Of a stretch of DNA of 53,974 nt, positions 1 to 8,738 are shown in pieces. This DNA comes from Oceaniglobus ichthyenteri (lineage in GTDB: Bacteria; Pseudomonadota; Alphaproteobacteria; Rhodobacterales; Rhodobacteraceae): assembly GCF_003057885.1 (NCBI RefSeq), contig NZ_QAGK01000017.1, forward strand, positions 1 through 53,974, written 5' to 3'. A program made the position numbers and the translations under genes. The notes under the pieces were generated by a model. It saw nothing but the letters and a program-made list of their open reading frames with translations, was not told the origin of the DNA and did not search any database. Each line of letters begins with the position of its first letter. Position 1 is the first letter of the stretch.

Positions 1-457
1 TCAGCACATAATCATCGCCATCGCGTGTGGCGGTCATGGTGGAATTGGCCACATCTGACCCGGAATTGGGTTCGGTCAGGGCAAAGGCCGATATCGCCTG
101 ACCCCGGCGCACCGCTGGCAACCATTCCTGTTGCTGTGCGGGCGTGCCAAACAGCGAAATCGCGCCGGTGCCAAGACCCTGCATCGCAAAGGCGAAATCG
201 GCCAAGCCATCGTGGCGCGCCAATGTTTCGCGGATCAGGCACAGGGCGCGCACATCCAACCGGCCCTGTGACCCCGGTTCGATTGTGGCGTGGTTCAACC
301 ACCCCGCAGCACCCAGTTGCGCCACCAGATCACGGCAGGCCTGATCGGTGTCGGTGTGATCAACGCGCAAATCGCTGGCAAAGCCTTCCAGTGCATCCGC
401 CAGGGCGCGGTGGCGGTCCTCAAAAAATGGCCAGCTCAGGAAGGTTTTGTCGGCCAT
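1..457 (-). CDS. Acyl-CoA dehydrogenase, 5' part (cut by window edge)
   Basis: These are the first 152 codons of the gene that is complete at 52012-53157; the rest lies across the circular join. The ATG at 457-455 overlaps the TGA of the enoyl-CoA hydratase gene (TGATG), so the two are translationally coupled. A TTG one codon upstream is possible but less likely. The visible part holds the N-terminal helical domain and the FAD-contacting TEPNSGSD motif (about residues 128-135). See the full copy for function. It is not a pseudogene; the truncation comes from the window boundary. Confidence 0.9.
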   Translation of the reverse strand, partial: MADKTFLSWPFFEDRHRALADALEGFASDLRVDHTDTDQACRDLVAQLGAAGWLNHATIEPGSQGRLDVRALCLIRETLARHDGLADFAFAMQGLGTGAISLFGTPAQQQEWLPAVRRGQAISAFALTEPNSGSDVANSTMTATRDGDDYVL

Positions 458-1263
458 CAATCGCCCTCGAACACTGGTTTTTCCTTGGCGACAAAGGCGT
501 TATAGGCGCGTTCGAAATCGCGGGTCTGCATGCAGATCGCCTGAGTCTGGGCCTCGGCCTCGATCGCCTGTTCGATCGACATTGACCATTCCTGCGCCAG
601 CATGGTTTTGGTCATCATATGGGCAAAATTCGGCCCCGCGGCGATGCGCGTGGCCATATCCCGCGCGGTTTGCTCCAAATCATTGGCACCCACGACGCGG
701 TTGTAAAACCCCCAGGCCGCGCCCTCATCCGCCGACATTGACCGCCCCGTATACAGCAATTCGGCGGCGCGCCCTTGGCCGATCAGGCGGGGCAGGATCG
801 CACAGGCGCCCATATCGCACCCGGCCAGACCAACGCGGGTGAACAGAAACGCGCATTTTGCATCCTGGCTGGCAATGCGCAGGTCTGACGCCATGGCAAT
901 AATCGCCCCCGCCCCGGCGCACACCCCATCGACGGCGGCAATCACCGGTTTGCCGCAATTGATCATCGCCTTGACCAAATCGCCGGTCATGCGGGTGAAA
1001 TTCAGCATTTCCTTCATGCTCATCCGGGTCAGCGGGCCGATGATATCATGCACATCCCCGCCCGAGCTGAAATTGCCGCCGTTCGAGGCGAAAATCACCA
1101 CATCCACATCGTCGGCATAAGCCAGATCACGAAACCAATCGCGCAATTCCGCATAACTTTCAAAGGTCAGCGGGTTTTTACGGTCGGGCCGGTCCAGCGC
1201 GATTGTGGCGATACGATCGGCAATGGTGCATTTGAAATGGGTCACATCGGTGCGGGTATTCAT
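457..1263 (-). CDS. Enoyl-CoA hydratase/isomerase family protein (anthraniloyl-CoA operon)
   Basis: A 268-residue crotonase-fold protein. The oxyanion-hole segments are visible: FSSGGD (65-70) and GVCAGAGA (113-120). Where typical hydratases carry the second catalytic Glu, this protein has GCDMG (148-152), with Asp150 as the only nearby acid. The position of the first Glu is occupied by a VGL stretch. It may therefore hydrate, isomerise or hydrolyse a ring-type CoA ester rather than a simple 2-enoyl-CoA. It sits between the MarR gene (ATGA overlap at 1260-1263) and the acyl-CoA dehydrogenase (TGATG overlap), in the operon that begins with the anthraniloyl-CoA monooxygenase. The family is certain; the exact reaction is inferred. 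Confidence 0.85.
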   Translation of the reverse strand: MNTRTDVTHFKCTIADRIATIALDRPDRKNPLTFESYAELRDWFRDLAYADDVDVVIFASNGGNFSSGGDVHDIIGPLTRMSMKEMLNFTRMTGDLVKAMINCGKPVIAAVDGVCAGAGAIIAMASDLRIASQDAKCAFLFTRVGLAGCDMGACAILPRLIGQGRAAELLYTGRSMSADEGAAWGFYNRVVGANDLEQTARDMATRIAAGPNFAHMMTKTMLAQEWSMSIEQAIEAEAQTQAICMQTRDFERAYNAFVAKEKPVFEGD

Positions 1264-1727
1264 GGCGTCAAACTCTTTTCCATACGGTCAAAACGGGCGG
1301 CCAGGGTGGCGGCCTCGTCGGATTGAAAATTGCCCAGCATCTGGTCGATCCAGGATTCGTGCGCGGCGGCCTGGCGCGCGAATTCCTCGCGCCCACGCTG
1401 GGTCAGCCGCACAAGGGTGGCGCGCCGATCTCCGGGTACGGCGACGCGCATGATCAACCCATCATCGGCCAATCGGTCAACAATGCCGGTGACATTGCCG
1501 TTGGACACGCGCAGCACGCCGGAAAGCTGGCTCATCTTCAACCCCGCGTCATGGTGCGACAGGGCCGCCATCACATCGAACCGGGGCAGGGTGGTGGCAA
1601 ATTCCCGGCGCAGATTGTCGCGCAGGTGGGTTTCCACCCGGCGGCTGGCCTTGAGCATTCGCAACCACAGGCGCAGGCGGTGTTTTGATCCGGGGTCGGG
1701 CGTGGGTTTTGGGCGCGTTTGGGTCAT
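1260..1727 (-). CDS. MarR-family transcriptional regulator
   Basis: A 155-residue winged-helix protein. The MarR core is visible: a helix-turn-helix around [23 protein letters not shown], followed by a wing with [11 protein letters not shown]. The start is the ATG at 1727-1725, which overlaps the SDR stop as ATGA; an in-frame extension upstream lies inside the SDR gene and has no protein character. It is embedded in the anthraniloyl-CoA operon. MarR proteins in aromatic-CoA clusters usually repress their own operon and release DNA on binding the aryl-CoA, so anthraniloyl-CoA or a downstream CoA ester is the likely effector. Its operator may be the TTTCAAGC palindrome found at both operon promoters. 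Confidence 0.88.
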   Translation of the reverse strand: MTQTRPKPTPDPGSKHRLRLWLRMLKASRRVETHLRDNLRREFATTLPRFDVMAALSHHDAGLKMSQLSGVLRVSNGNVTGIVDRLADDGLIMRVAVPGDRRATLVRLTQRGREEFARQAAAHESWIDQMLGNFQSDEAATLAARFDRMEKSLTP

Positions 1728-2467
1728 GTTTCGCCCCCCGACAGGGTCAGGGTGTGGCCATTGACCGACCGCGCGCCATCGCTGCACAGCCACAGGGCGG
1801 CGCTTGCCACCTCGTCGGTCTGGATGAACCGGCGTTGGGGGTTGCCCTTGGTCAGGGAATTGGCGGCGTCTTGTCGGCTCATCCCGGTTTTTTCCACGAT
1901 ATTGTCGATGGATCGGTGCAACATCGGGGTTTCGATAAAGCCGGGGCAGATCGCGTTCACGGTGATGCCGGTCGCGGCCAGTTCCAGCGCCAGGGCGCGG
2001 GTCAGCCCGATAACCCCGTGTTTGGCGGCGCAATACCCGGCGGCATAGGCGTATCCCTTAAGCCCGGCGGTTGAGGCGATGGCGATCATCCGCCCCGTGC
2101 CTGCGGTTTTCATATCGCTCAGGGCCGCCTGCCAGACGTTGAACACCCCGGTGACATTCACATCATTCATCGCGGATAAATCGGCGGCGGTCATTTTGGC
2201 GAATGGCACTGATTTGGCCGCACCCGCATTGGCAATCACCACCGTGATCGGCCCCTGTTCGGTGCGCGCGGCGTCAAATGCGGCGCGCACGGCATCGCCG
2301 TCGGTGACATCGCAGATCTGATAGGGCAGGTTTTGCGCCGCCAGGGATTGTTCGCTGCGGCCCATGATCGTGACCCGTGCGCCCGCCCTGGCAAAGGCAT
2401 GGGCGGTTTGTGCCCCCACCCCGGTGCCGCCGCCGGTGATCACCACATGGGTTTGGGGCTGTATCAT
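1724..2467 (-). CDS. Short-chain dehydrogenase/reductase (SDR), probable 3-hydroxyacyl-CoA dehydrogenase
   Basis: A 247-residue classical SDR with the cofactor motif TGGGTGVG (11-18), the NAG motif (80-82) and the catalytic Ser132, Tyr145 and Lys149 (YCAAK). It ends with the usual GHTLTLSGG segment. It probably oxidises or reduces a hydroxyl/oxo group on the ring-derived CoA ester after the monooxygenase, or serves as the hydroxyacyl-CoA dehydrogenase of the following beta-oxidation-like steps. It overlaps the monooxygenase stop at its 5' end and the MarR start (ATGA) at its 3' end, so it is co-translated with both. The substrate is inferred from context only. Confidence 0.88.
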   Translation of the reverse strand: MIQPQTHVVITGGGTGVGAQTAHAFARAGARVTIMGRSEQSLAAQNLPYQICDVTDGDAVRAAFDAARTEQGPITVVIANAGAAKSVPFAKMTAADLSAMNDVNVTGVFNVWQAALSDMKTAGTGRMIAIASTAGLKGYAYAAGYCAAKHGVIGLTRALALELAATGITVNAICPGFIETPMLHRSIDNIVEKTGMSRQDAANSLTKGNPQRRFIQTDEVASAALWLCSDGARSVNGHTLTLSGGET

Positions 2468-4755
2468 ACCCGGCTTGCCTCGGCCTCGCGGTCGGCCAGA
2501 CGCCAGGCCTGATCGCGCCCGGCATCATAGGGCAGGGGCCAGATTTCGTGCCGGTCGCCGATTTTCGTGGCCTCGTGCAATGTCCAATAGGGATCGGCCA
2601 GATGTGGGCGGGCCAGACACACCAGATCGGCGCGCCCCGCCATCAGGATCGAATTCACATGATCCGCCTCGTAAATATTGCCCACCGCCATGGTTTTCAG
2701 CCCCGCCTCGTTGCGGATGCGGTCACTGAACGGGGTTTGGAACATGCGGCCATAAACCGGTTTGGCAAGGGTCGAGGTTTGGCCCGCCGACACGTCGATA
2801 ATATCAGCCCCGGCGTCGGCGAACATTTTGGCGATGGTCACGGCGTCATCTGCGGTGACACCATCATCGGCCCAATCGGTGGCCGAAATCCGCACCGACA
2901 TGGGTTTGGTTTCGGGCCAGACGGCGCGCATGGCGGTAAATACCTCAAGCGGAAAGCGCATTCTGTTTTCTAAGGAACCGCCGTATTCATCAGTGCGGAT
3001 GTTGGACAGGGGCGAAATGAAGGATGAAATCAGATAGCCATGGGCGGCGTGCAGTTCGATCATGTCAAATCCGGCGCGTTCGGCCATTTCGGCGGCGGCG
3101 ACAAAATCGGCCCTGACCCGGTCCATATCATCGCGATCCATCGCTTTGGGCATGGCATTGCCATCGGCCCAGGGAATGGCCGAGGCCGAAATCAGCGGCC
3201 AGTTGTCGGCGATCAGGGGTTGATCCATCCCTTCCCATCCGATGCGGGTTGACCCCTTGCGCCCGGCATGGCCGATCTGACAACAGGTTTTGGCAGTGGT
3301 TTCACCGTGGATAAATGTATTCAGCCGCGCCCAGGCGGTTTCATGTTCGGGCGCATAGAGGCCCGGACAGCCCGGCGTGATCCGCCCATCGGCCGATACA
3401 CATGTCATTTCGGTATAGACCAGACCGGCGCCGCCCTTGGCCCGTTCGCAGTAATGGATCAGGTGCCAATCGGTGGGGGTGCCATCCACCGCCTTGTATT
3501 GCGCCATGGGGGAAACGACGATGCGGTTTTTCAACGCCATATCGCGCAACTGAAACGGCGCGAACATCGGCGCGCGCACCGGCCCGTTGGCCCCGGCGCC
3601 CGCCTGCTCCATGAACCAGCGTTCGGCAGAGGCCAGCCATTCAGAATCACGTTCGCGCAGGTTTTCATGGCTGATCCGTTGTGACCGGGTCAGCATGGAA
3701 TAATTCAACTGCACCGGGTCCAGATCAAGATAGCGTTCCACATCCTCAAACCACTCAACCGAATTGCGCGCCGCCGATTGAAGGCGCAAAACCTCAAGGC
3801 GGCGCTTGTCCTCATAGTTGGCAAATGCGGTGTCCAGATCGACGCCTGACAATACCTCATCGGCCAAGGCAATCGCGCTTTCCAGCGCCAGTTTCGTGCC
3901 CGATCCGATGGAAAAATGCGCCGTGGCCGAAGCATCGCCCAAAAGAACCACGTTCTTATGGCTCCACTTTTTGCACAGCACGCGCGGGAACCTGATCCAG
4001 GCCGAGCCGCGAATGTGTTTGGCATTGGTCATCAGGGCGTGACCATCCAGATGATCCTTGAACACCTCTTCGCAGATGGCGATGGTTTCTTCCTGGCTCA
4101 TCTCGCCAAAACCATAGGCATCGAATGTTTTCTGGCTGCATTCGACAATGAATGTCGCGGTGTCGTCATCGAATTGATAGGCATGAACCCAAAGCCAGCC
4201 CTTATCGGTTTCCTCGAATATAAAGGTAAAGGCATCGTCGAATTTCTGATGGGTGCCCAGCCAGATGAATTGGCATTTGCGGGTGTCGATATCGGGTTCG
4301 AACGTGTCCTGAAATTCCATCCGGGTTTTTGAATTCAACCCGTCACTGGCCACCACCAGATCGTAATCATCCATATAATCGCTGGCGGCGCCGACTTCGG
4401 ATTCAAACCGCAGATCAACGCCCAGTTCGCGCGCCCGGCCTTGCAAGATCAACAGCAGTTTCTGCCGCCCGATGCCGCAAAACCCATGGCCGCGCGACAC
4501 CAGTTTTTCGCCTTTGTAATGCAGGGCGATATCATCCCAATAGGCGAAATTGGCGCGAATTTCCTTGGCGCTGACCGGATCGTTGACCGCCAGATTATCC
4601 AGCGTTTCATCCGACAGAACCACGCCCCACCCAAAGGTATCGTCGGGTTTGTTGCGTTCAAACACTACCACCTCGGCGTCTGGAGACCGAAGTTTTGCAG
4701 AAATCGCGAAATAGAGGCCGGCAGGCCCCCCGCCGAGACATGCGATGCGCATCAT
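2464..4755 (-). CDS. abmA: Bifunctional anthraniloyl-CoA (2-aminobenzoyl-CoA) monooxygenase/reductase
   Basis: A 763-residue fusion. The N-terminal half (about 1-400) is a flavoprotein monooxygenase: dinucleotide-binding GGGPAG starts at residue 8, and [11 protein letters not shown] is the second FAD motif. The C-terminal half (about 405-735) is an Old Yellow Enzyme module with [20 protein letters not shown] and [12 protein letters not shown]. This architecture is that of Azoarcus 2-aminobenzoyl-CoA monooxygenase/reductase, which hydroxylates and then reduces the ring to a non-aromatic 2-amino-5-oxo-cyclohexene carboxyl-CoA. Homologues are often labelled salicylyl-CoA 5-hydroxylase. The CoA ligase in this operon and kynureninase nearby favour anthraniloyl-CoA. 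The start at 4755 has AAGG upstream and gives the family N-terminus; a longer in-frame start at 4815 would lie in the operator region. It is the first gene of its operon. Confidence 0.9.
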   Translation of the reverse strand: MMRIACLGGGPAGLYFAISAKLRSPDAEVVVFERNKPDDTFGWGVVLSDETLDNLAVNDPVSAKEIRANFAYWDDIALHYKGEKLVSRGHGFCGIGRQKLLLILQGRARELGVDLRFESEVGAASDYMDDYDLVVASDGLNSKTRMEFQDTFEPDIDTRKCQFIWLGTHQKFDDAFTFIFEETDKGWLWVHAYQFDDDTATFIVECSQKTFDAYGFGEMSQEETIAICEEVFKDHLDGHALMTNAKHIRGSAWIRFPRVLCKKWSHKNVVLLGDASATAHFSIGSGTKLALESAIALADEVLSGVDLDTAFANYEDKRRLEVLRLQSAARNSVEWFEDVERYLDLDPVQLNYSMLTRSQRISHENLRERDSEWLASAERWFMEQAGAGANGPVRAPMFAPFQLRDMALKNRIVVSPMAQYKAVDGTPTDWHLIHYCERAKGGAGLVYTEMTCVSADGRITPGCPGLYAPEHETAWARLNTFIHGETTAKTCCQIGHAGRKGSTRIGWEGMDQPLIADNWPLISASAIPWADGNAMPKAMDRDDMDRVRADFVAAAEMAERAGFDMIELHAAHGYLISSFISPLSNIRTDEYGGSLENRMRFPLEVFTAMRAVWPETKPMSVRISATDWADDGVTADDAVTIAKMFADAGADIIDVSAGQTSTLAKPVYGRMFQTPFSDRIRNEAGLKTMAVGNIYEADHVNSILMAGRADLVCLARPHLADPYWTLHEATKIGDRHEIWPLPYDAGRDQAWRLADREAEASRV

Positions 4756-4808
4756 ATTGCCTTGTGATCGGGTCTGTTCGTGAAAAAGGCTAGGGAACAA
4801 CAAGATTC

Positions 4809-4839
4809 GTTTCAAGTATAAATATTTTGAGCTTGAAAC
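4809..4839. promoter_or_regulatory. Operator-like inverted repeat upstream of the anthraniloyl-CoA operon
   Basis: GTTTCAAG (4809-4816) and CTTGAAAC (4832-4839) are perfect inverted 8-mers. The right half is also a 15-bp imperfect palindrome (4825-4839) that closely resembles the site at 5854-5869. On the minus strand a good -10 box, TATACT (complement of 4815-4820), lies inside the left arm, so a bound protein would cover the promoter of the leftward operon. The binding protein is not known; the plasmid-borne MarR and AraC regulators are the obvious candidates. Confidence 0.6.
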
Positions 4840-4848
4840 ATTTAACGC

Positions 4849-5814
4849 TCAGTGGCGTTGGCTGGGCAAATGCCCGAACCGCGCCTTGTAGGCTTGGGAA
4901 AACCGGCCCAGATGGGAAAACCCGCTGGAAAACGCCACATCCGTCACCGAAGGCGGCGCGGTGCGTTGGGCCAGCTGATACCGGGCCGCATCCAGCCGGG
5001 CATCGCGCACCATGTCCATCGGGCTTTTGCCATAGTGGTGTTGAAACCCCTTTTGCAAACTGCGCGCGTTGATCGCGGCGGCGGTTGCAATATCATTCAG
5101 GCGGATCGGATTGCACAGGTTGGCATGAATGTAATCCACCGCGCGGCGCAGGGCGGCGGGCACCGCACCCCGGTCGATCCGGTTCAGCATGTGGGTGATA
5201 TTGCTGGGCTGATGCAGGATCAGGGCGGTGGCCAGATCCCTTTCGGCCCACAGATCGCGCGCGCCTTGTACGGTGGTAAACAACGCCCCCGCCCCGGCCA
5301 GTTGGGTGGCGCGCAGGATCAGACGTTTCAACCCCGCGCCGCCCGGTCGGGTCAGATCGATCTGCGGCTCAAACCGGATCGGCCCCGGCGCGCCATGGCC
5401 GATCAGTTCGGCGGCAGTGGTTTCAACGAAACCCTTGTCGATCTGCAACAACAGTTTTCGGCAATCGCCCTGCCATGACATCCGGGTGTCGCGGTCAGGA
5501 TTGAGCAGCGTGGCGGTGTCGGCATCGGCGGCAATATCGCTGCCCCGGTGGCGCACCCGCGCCTGACCGCTGATGGGCATCTGCAACAGATAAAACCCGC
5601 CCAATTGCCCCGGATCAATCGTCACATCGGCCCCATAATGCAGATAATTGATCGACATATGCCGCCCGGCCACATGATTGTGACGCACCATCAATGGCCC
5701 GCGTGCGGGCATGTGCAACCGGTGATCGCAAAACCTTTGGGTGACGCAAAACCGGGCCTCATCCAGATCGGATGTGCGCAACACTGGGAAAGAGGCCAGA
5801 AATTCGGTGTGCAT
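4849..5814 (-). CDS. AraC-family transcriptional regulator
   Basis: A 321-residue protein with an N-terminal AraC-type ligand-binding/cupin-like domain and a C-terminal double helix-turn-helix of about 100 residues, ending in the typical VAFSSGFSHLGRFSQAYKARFG segment. The ATG at 5814 is chosen; a TTG at 5847 would only add an unlikely 11-residue tail. It lies between the two aromatic operons, on the same strand as the monooxygenase operon and divergent from the cupin/kynurenine operon. AraC regulators of this type often activate aromatic catabolism. Anthranilate, kynurenine or a derivative is a reasonable effector, but nothing in the sequence fixes it. Confidence 0.88.
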   Translation of the reverse strand: MHTEFLASFPVLRTSDLDEARFCVTQRFCDHRLHMPARGPLMVRHNHVAGRHMSINYLHYGADVTIDPGQLGGFYLLQMPISGQARVRHRGSDIAADADTATLLNPDRDTRMSWQGDCRKLLLQIDKGFVETTAAELIGHGAPGPIRFEPQIDLTRPGGAGLKRLILRATQLAGAGALFTTVQGARDLWAERDLATALILHQPSNITHMLNRIDRGAVPAALRRAVDYIHANLCNPIRLNDIATAAAINARSLQKGFQHHYGKSPMDMVRDARLDAARYQLAQRTAPPSVTDVAFSSGFSHLGRFSQAYKARFGHLPSQRH

Positions 5815-5853
5815 GGGGTCTTTTACACCGGAACCGGCAAATCCCAAAAATTT

Positions 5854-5869
5854 ATTTCAAGCCTGAAAC
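5854..5869. promoter_or_regulatory. Palindromic operator candidate in front of the kynurenine operon
   Basis: ATTTCAAGCCTGAAAC contains TTTCA and TGAAA arms around AGCC. It lies in the 134-bp divergent region between the AraC gene and the first cupin gene. A rightward -10 box GATAAT (5888-5893) would place its -35 region within or at the edge of this palindrome, so occupancy would fit repression. A related sequence occurs at 4825-4839 before the other operon. Confidence 0.55.
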
Positions 5870-5948
5870 AGTTTGAGTCGCAATCTGGATAATCGCCCTG
5901 ACCGGTCTGGCGCAGAGTAGCCCACACATCAACAAGGAGGAAAACCGG

Positions 5949-6389
5949 ATGGACAAGGGGATAACACCTGCCGCCGAGGGATTGAACAACGCCAGCTGGA
6001 ATGTGGTCGGCCAAACCTATGTGCCGAAACTGCACAGCACCAATGCGTTTGTCTGGAGCGCCGATATTCCGGCCGATACATTCGTACCGCCCCATATTCA
6101 CCCCACCCAGGATGAATGGATCATCGTCATCGACGGCAACCTTGAGATCGAGTTTTCGGGCGATCTGCACAAGGCGGGGCCGGGGGATGTGGTGCAAATG
6201 CCGATGGGGGTGGCGCACGGCATTTTCAACCGGTCCGGTGCCCATGCCAAGGCGATGTTCGGCGTGGCCCCGGCGCGCAAGCTGTATGATCTGTTCACCG
6301 TGCTGGACGGTGTCACCGATCCGGCGGAACTGACCCGCCTGTCGGCCCTGCACGAGGTTGATTTTCTGCCCCCGCCGGAGGGTGCATGA
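5949..6389 (+). CDS. Cupin-domain protein (paralogue of the 51.5-kb cupin)
   Basis: A 146-residue single-domain cupin. Metal-ligand residues are in place: His49, His51 and Glu56 in PPHIHPTQDEW, and His90 in GVAHGIF. A strong AAGGAGG sits before the ATG. It resembles the cupin at 51546-51995 along its length (shared KGIT, GQ-Y-PK, HIHPTQDE, DLF and FLPP segments), so the two operons each carry one paralogue. It is the first gene of the kynurenine operon and its stop overlaps the monooxygenase start (ATGA). It could be an oxygenase, isomerase or hydrolase acting on a pathway intermediate. It is shorter than 3-hydroxyanthranilate dioxygenase and I do not assign that activity. Confidence 0.8.
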   Translation: MDKGITPAAEGLNNASWNVVGQTYVPKLHSTNAFVWSADIPADTFVPPHIHPTQDEWIIVIDGNLEIEFSGDLHKAGPGDVVQMPMGVAHGIFNRSGAHAKAMFGVAPARKLYDLFTVLDGVTDPAELTRLSALHEVDFLPPPEGA

Positions 6390-7873
6390 TGGCGACCCCA
6401 AAGCGCAAGAAGGTTGCAGTGATCGGCGGCGGCATCAGCGGGCTGGCCGCCGCCAAGGCATTTGATCAACAGGGCCACCGGGTGTGCGGGTTTGAACGCA
6501 GCGCCGATTTTGGCGGCGTCTGGGAATTGTCGCGCAGTTACCCCGATGTGCAAACCCAATCGCCCAAGGATCTGTATTGTTACACCGATCACCCGATGCC
6601 CGACGATTACCCCGAATGGCCCAAGGGCCCACAGGTGCATGCCTATCTGCATTCCTACGCGGCAAAGCATGATCTGGCGCGGCTGTTCAAGCTGAACACC
6701 ACGGTCAAGACCATGCAACAGGCCAAGGGCGGCGGTTGGACCCTGACGTTGAACCAGGGCGGGGCCGATTGGGACGAACATTTCGATTTCGTCACTGTTT
6801 GCACCGGGCAGTTTTCCGAGAAAAACATCATTTCTCATCCGGGCCAGGAGGCATTCATCGCCCGTGGCGGGCAGGTGATGCATTCGTCGGAATACACCGA
6901 TCCGTCGATCTGCAAGGGCAAGGATGTGGTGGTTCTGGGCGGGTCGAAATCGGCCACCGATATTGCGGTCAACGCCGTGAACAGCGGCGCGCGGTCGGTG
7001 CGGATGGTGTACAAGAAAAACGTCTGGCGCCTGCCGTATTTCGTGGGCGGGATCAATTTCAAACGTCTGCTGTACATGCGCGCGCAGGAATTGCAGTTCA
7101 ACACCTGGGGCAAAACGCCGGTGCAACGGGCCGTGGCGGCGGTGATGAAACCGCTGGTCTGGGCCAATTTTCGCGGTCTTGAAACCCTGATCAAACTTCA
7201 GCTTGGTTTGAAAAAGCACAATATGGTGCCCACCACCCCGATTGAAAAAGAGGTGTCGTGTTCGGTGCCTTTGGTCACGCCGGGCCTGTTTGAACATCTG
7301 AACGCGGGCAAGATCAAACCGGTGATCGGCACGTTTGAGAAATACACCGATGACGGGCTGAAACTGTCGACAGGGGAAACCGTGCCCTGCGATCTGGCGA
7401 TCCTGGCGGTGGGGTGGAAACTGGGCGTGCCGTATCTGCCGCAGACGTATCAGGACAAGTTGATCGAGGAGGATGGCCAATACCGGGTGTATCGGTTGGC
7501 GGTGAATCCCGATTTGCCCGATCTCGGCTTTGTCGGTTTCAACTCCAGCTTTTGCACGGTGTTGTCGGCGGAAATGGTGGCCAACTGGCTGGTGCGGTTT
7601 GCCGATGGGCAATTGGCCGATCAACCCGATGCCGCACAGATGAACGCAAATATCGACATGATGCTGAACTGGAAACGAAATGAACGCCCGGCGGCGCAAA
7701 TCTATGGCGGGTTGTGTTCGGCGCCGTTTCATTTCAAACATTTCGATGAACTGCTGGCCGATATGGGGGCCACAAAACACAAACGCGGGCCGGTCGGTGA
7801 ATATTTCAGCTATCCCGATTACCGGGCCTATGGTGAATATCTGGCCTCGACGCCGCACTACCGGGTGGGATGA
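6386..7873 (+). CDS. Flavin-containing monooxygenase (FMO family)
   Basis: A 495-residue protein with an FAD-binding GGGISG (14-19), an FMO-type fingerprint RGGQVMHSSEY (160-170) and a second, NADP-type motif GGSKSAT (185-191). This is the layout of class B flavin monooxygenases that N- or S-oxygenate, or perform Baeyer-Villiger reactions. It is not a kynurenine 3-monooxygenase, which is a different flavoprotein class. It starts at the ATGATG overlapping the cupin stop and is followed after 3 bp by the hydrolase. Tight coupling to formamidase, tryptophan dioxygenase and kynureninase implies a substrate in indole/kynurenine chemistry, but no canonical step of that route needs it. Confidence 0.85.
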   Translation: MMATPKRKKVAVIGGGISGLAAAKAFDQQGHRVCGFERSADFGGVWELSRSYPDVQTQSPKDLYCYTDHPMPDDYPEWPKGPQVHAYLHSYAAKHDLARLFKLNTTVKTMQQAKGGGWTLTLNQGGADWDEHFDFVTVCTGQFSEKNIISHPGQEAFIARGGQVMHSSEYTDPSICKGKDVVVLGGSKSATDIAVNAVNSGARSVRMVYKKNVWRLPYFVGGINFKRLLYMRAQELQFNTWGKTPVQRAVAAVMKPLVWANFRGLETLIKLQLGLKKHNMVPTTPIEKEVSCSVPLVTPGLFEHLNAGKIKPVIGTFEKYTDDGLKLSTGETVPCDLAILAVGWKLGVPYLPQTYQDKLIEEDGQYRVYRLAVNPDLPDLGFVGFNSSFCTVLSAEMVANWLVRFADGQLADQPDAAQMNANIDMMLNWKRNERPAAQIYGGLCSAPFHFKHFDELLADMGATKHKRGPVGEYFSYPDYRAYGEYLASTPHYRVG

Positions 7874-7876
7874 GCG

Positions 7877-8677
7877 ATGAAAGATTGGGACGATGCCTTT
7901 GCGAATATGGCGCATATTCCGGGTGCTGATGCACTGCCCGGCATATGGGCCAGTGATGCCGCCGCCTATCGCGACAGCGGCGTGGCGGTTGACGAACACC
8001 GATACGGCGATCAGCCGCGCGAGACGTTTGATATGGTCTGGCCGGATGGCGCGCCCAAGGGGTTGGCGGTGTTCGTGCATGGCGGGTTCTGGATCAGGAT
8101 GGACAAATCCCATTGGACCCATTTTGCCCAAGGCGCGCGCGCCAATGGCTGGGCCGTGTGCATGGTGCAATACACGTTGGCCCCCACCGCGCGGATTGGC
8201 CAGATGACCGCGCAGGTGGGCCGCGCCATCACAATGGCGGCGGGGCTGGTTGATGGGCCGATCCGCCTTTCGGGGCATTCGGCGGGGGGCCATCTGGTCA
8301 GCCGGATGATGTGCGATGACAGCCCGCTGTCGGGCGATGTGTTGGACCGGGTGGAACACACCCTTTCAATCAGCGGGCTGCATGATTTGCGGCCCCTGAT
8401 GCGCACGAAAATGAACGCCGATCTGCGCCTTGATGAACCCGAGGCGCGGGTGGAAAGCGCCGCCTTGCACCGCCCCGATCCGCGCGCCAATCTTACCGCC
8501 TGGGTGGGCGGGGGCGAACGGCCCGAGTTTATTCGCCAGGCAAAGCTTTTGGCGCTGATCTGGGAAGGGTTGGATGTGCCGGTGTCCTGCACGATCGACG
8601 GCACCCATGATCATTTCTCGGTGCTTGAGGATCTGCGCGACCCAAACGGCGCAATCACCCGGGCCTTTGCGCCCTAG
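7877..8677 (+). CDS. Alpha/beta hydrolase, probable arylformamidase (kynurenine formamidase)
   Basis: A 266-residue alpha/beta hydrolase. The oxyanion motif HGGFW (68-72) and nucleophile elbow GHSAGG (133-138, Ser135) are those of the HGGxW arylformamidases of eukaryotic type; His246 near the C-terminus is the likely catalytic base. It would convert N-formylkynurenine to kynurenine and formate, exactly the step between the next gene (tryptophan 2,3-dioxygenase) and kynureninase. It is unrelated to the bacterial metal-dependent KynB fold, so kynB is not used. The ATG is 3 bp after the monooxygenase stop. Confidence 0.82.
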   Translation: MKDWDDAFANMAHIPGADALPGIWASDAAAYRDSGVAVDEHRYGDQPRETFDMVWPDGAPKGLAVFVHGGFWIRMDKSHWTHFAQGARANGWAVCMVQYTLAPTARIGQMTAQVGRAITMAAGLVDGPIRLSGHSAGGHLVSRMMCDDSPLSGDVLDRVEHTLSISGLHDLRPLMRTKMNADLRLDEPEARVESAALHRPDPRANLTAWVGGGERPEFIRQAKLLALIWEGLDVPVSCTIDGTHDHFSVLEDLRDPNGAITRAFAP

Positions 8678-8695
8678 ATTGCGTTTTCCCGGCGC

Positions 8696-8722
8696 GCGGC
8701 GTTATGTAATGTCAAACGCCGC
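8696..8722 (+). promoter_or_regulatory. Intercistronic hairpin before tryptophan dioxygenase
   Basis: GCGGCGTT (8696-8703) and AACGCCGC (8715-8722) form a perfect 8-bp stem with an 11-nt loop, 4 nt before the GGAG ribosome-binding site of kynA. There is no T-run, so it looks like an mRNA-stability or translation-modulating element rather than a terminator. A possible earlier ATG for kynA (8709) lies in the loop. Confidence 0.5.
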
Positions 8723-8738
8723 AACCGGAGATCACACC

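Larger units (their letters stand above)
1..1274. repeat. Terminal direct repeat (circular wrap), left copy
   Basis: This segment is identical to the last 1274 bases of the window, and all reading frames in the two copies differ by exactly 52,700. It carries the first part of an acyl-CoA dehydrogenase gene, a whole enoyl-CoA hydratase gene and the last codons of a MarR gene. The acyl-CoA dehydrogenase cut off at base 1 is complete in the right copy. That is what a circular molecule linearised inside that gene would show, not a biological duplication. The replicon is therefore about 52.7 kb. Confidence 0.95.

Noticed and set aside
1-1274. Apparent duplication of the acyl-CoA dehydrogenase and hydratase genes at the two ends
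   Set aside because: The match is exact, terminal and ends abruptly at both window edges, as expected for a circular sequence read past its origin.
5949-7873. Reading the cupin as 3-hydroxyanthranilate 3,4-dioxygenase and the FMO as kynurenine 3-monooxygenase
   Set aside because: The cupin is too short and has a different motif context, and the FMO has class B (FMO) fingerprints rather than those of the class A kynurenine hydroxylase. The route here is better explained through anthraniloyl-CoA.
6098-8359. Very long open frame (753 codons) on the minus strand across the cupin, FMO and hydrolase genes
   Set aside because: It is antisense to three well-supported genes, has no recognisable domain and is rich in His, Arg and Gln, as expected when a high-GC coding strand is read backwards.
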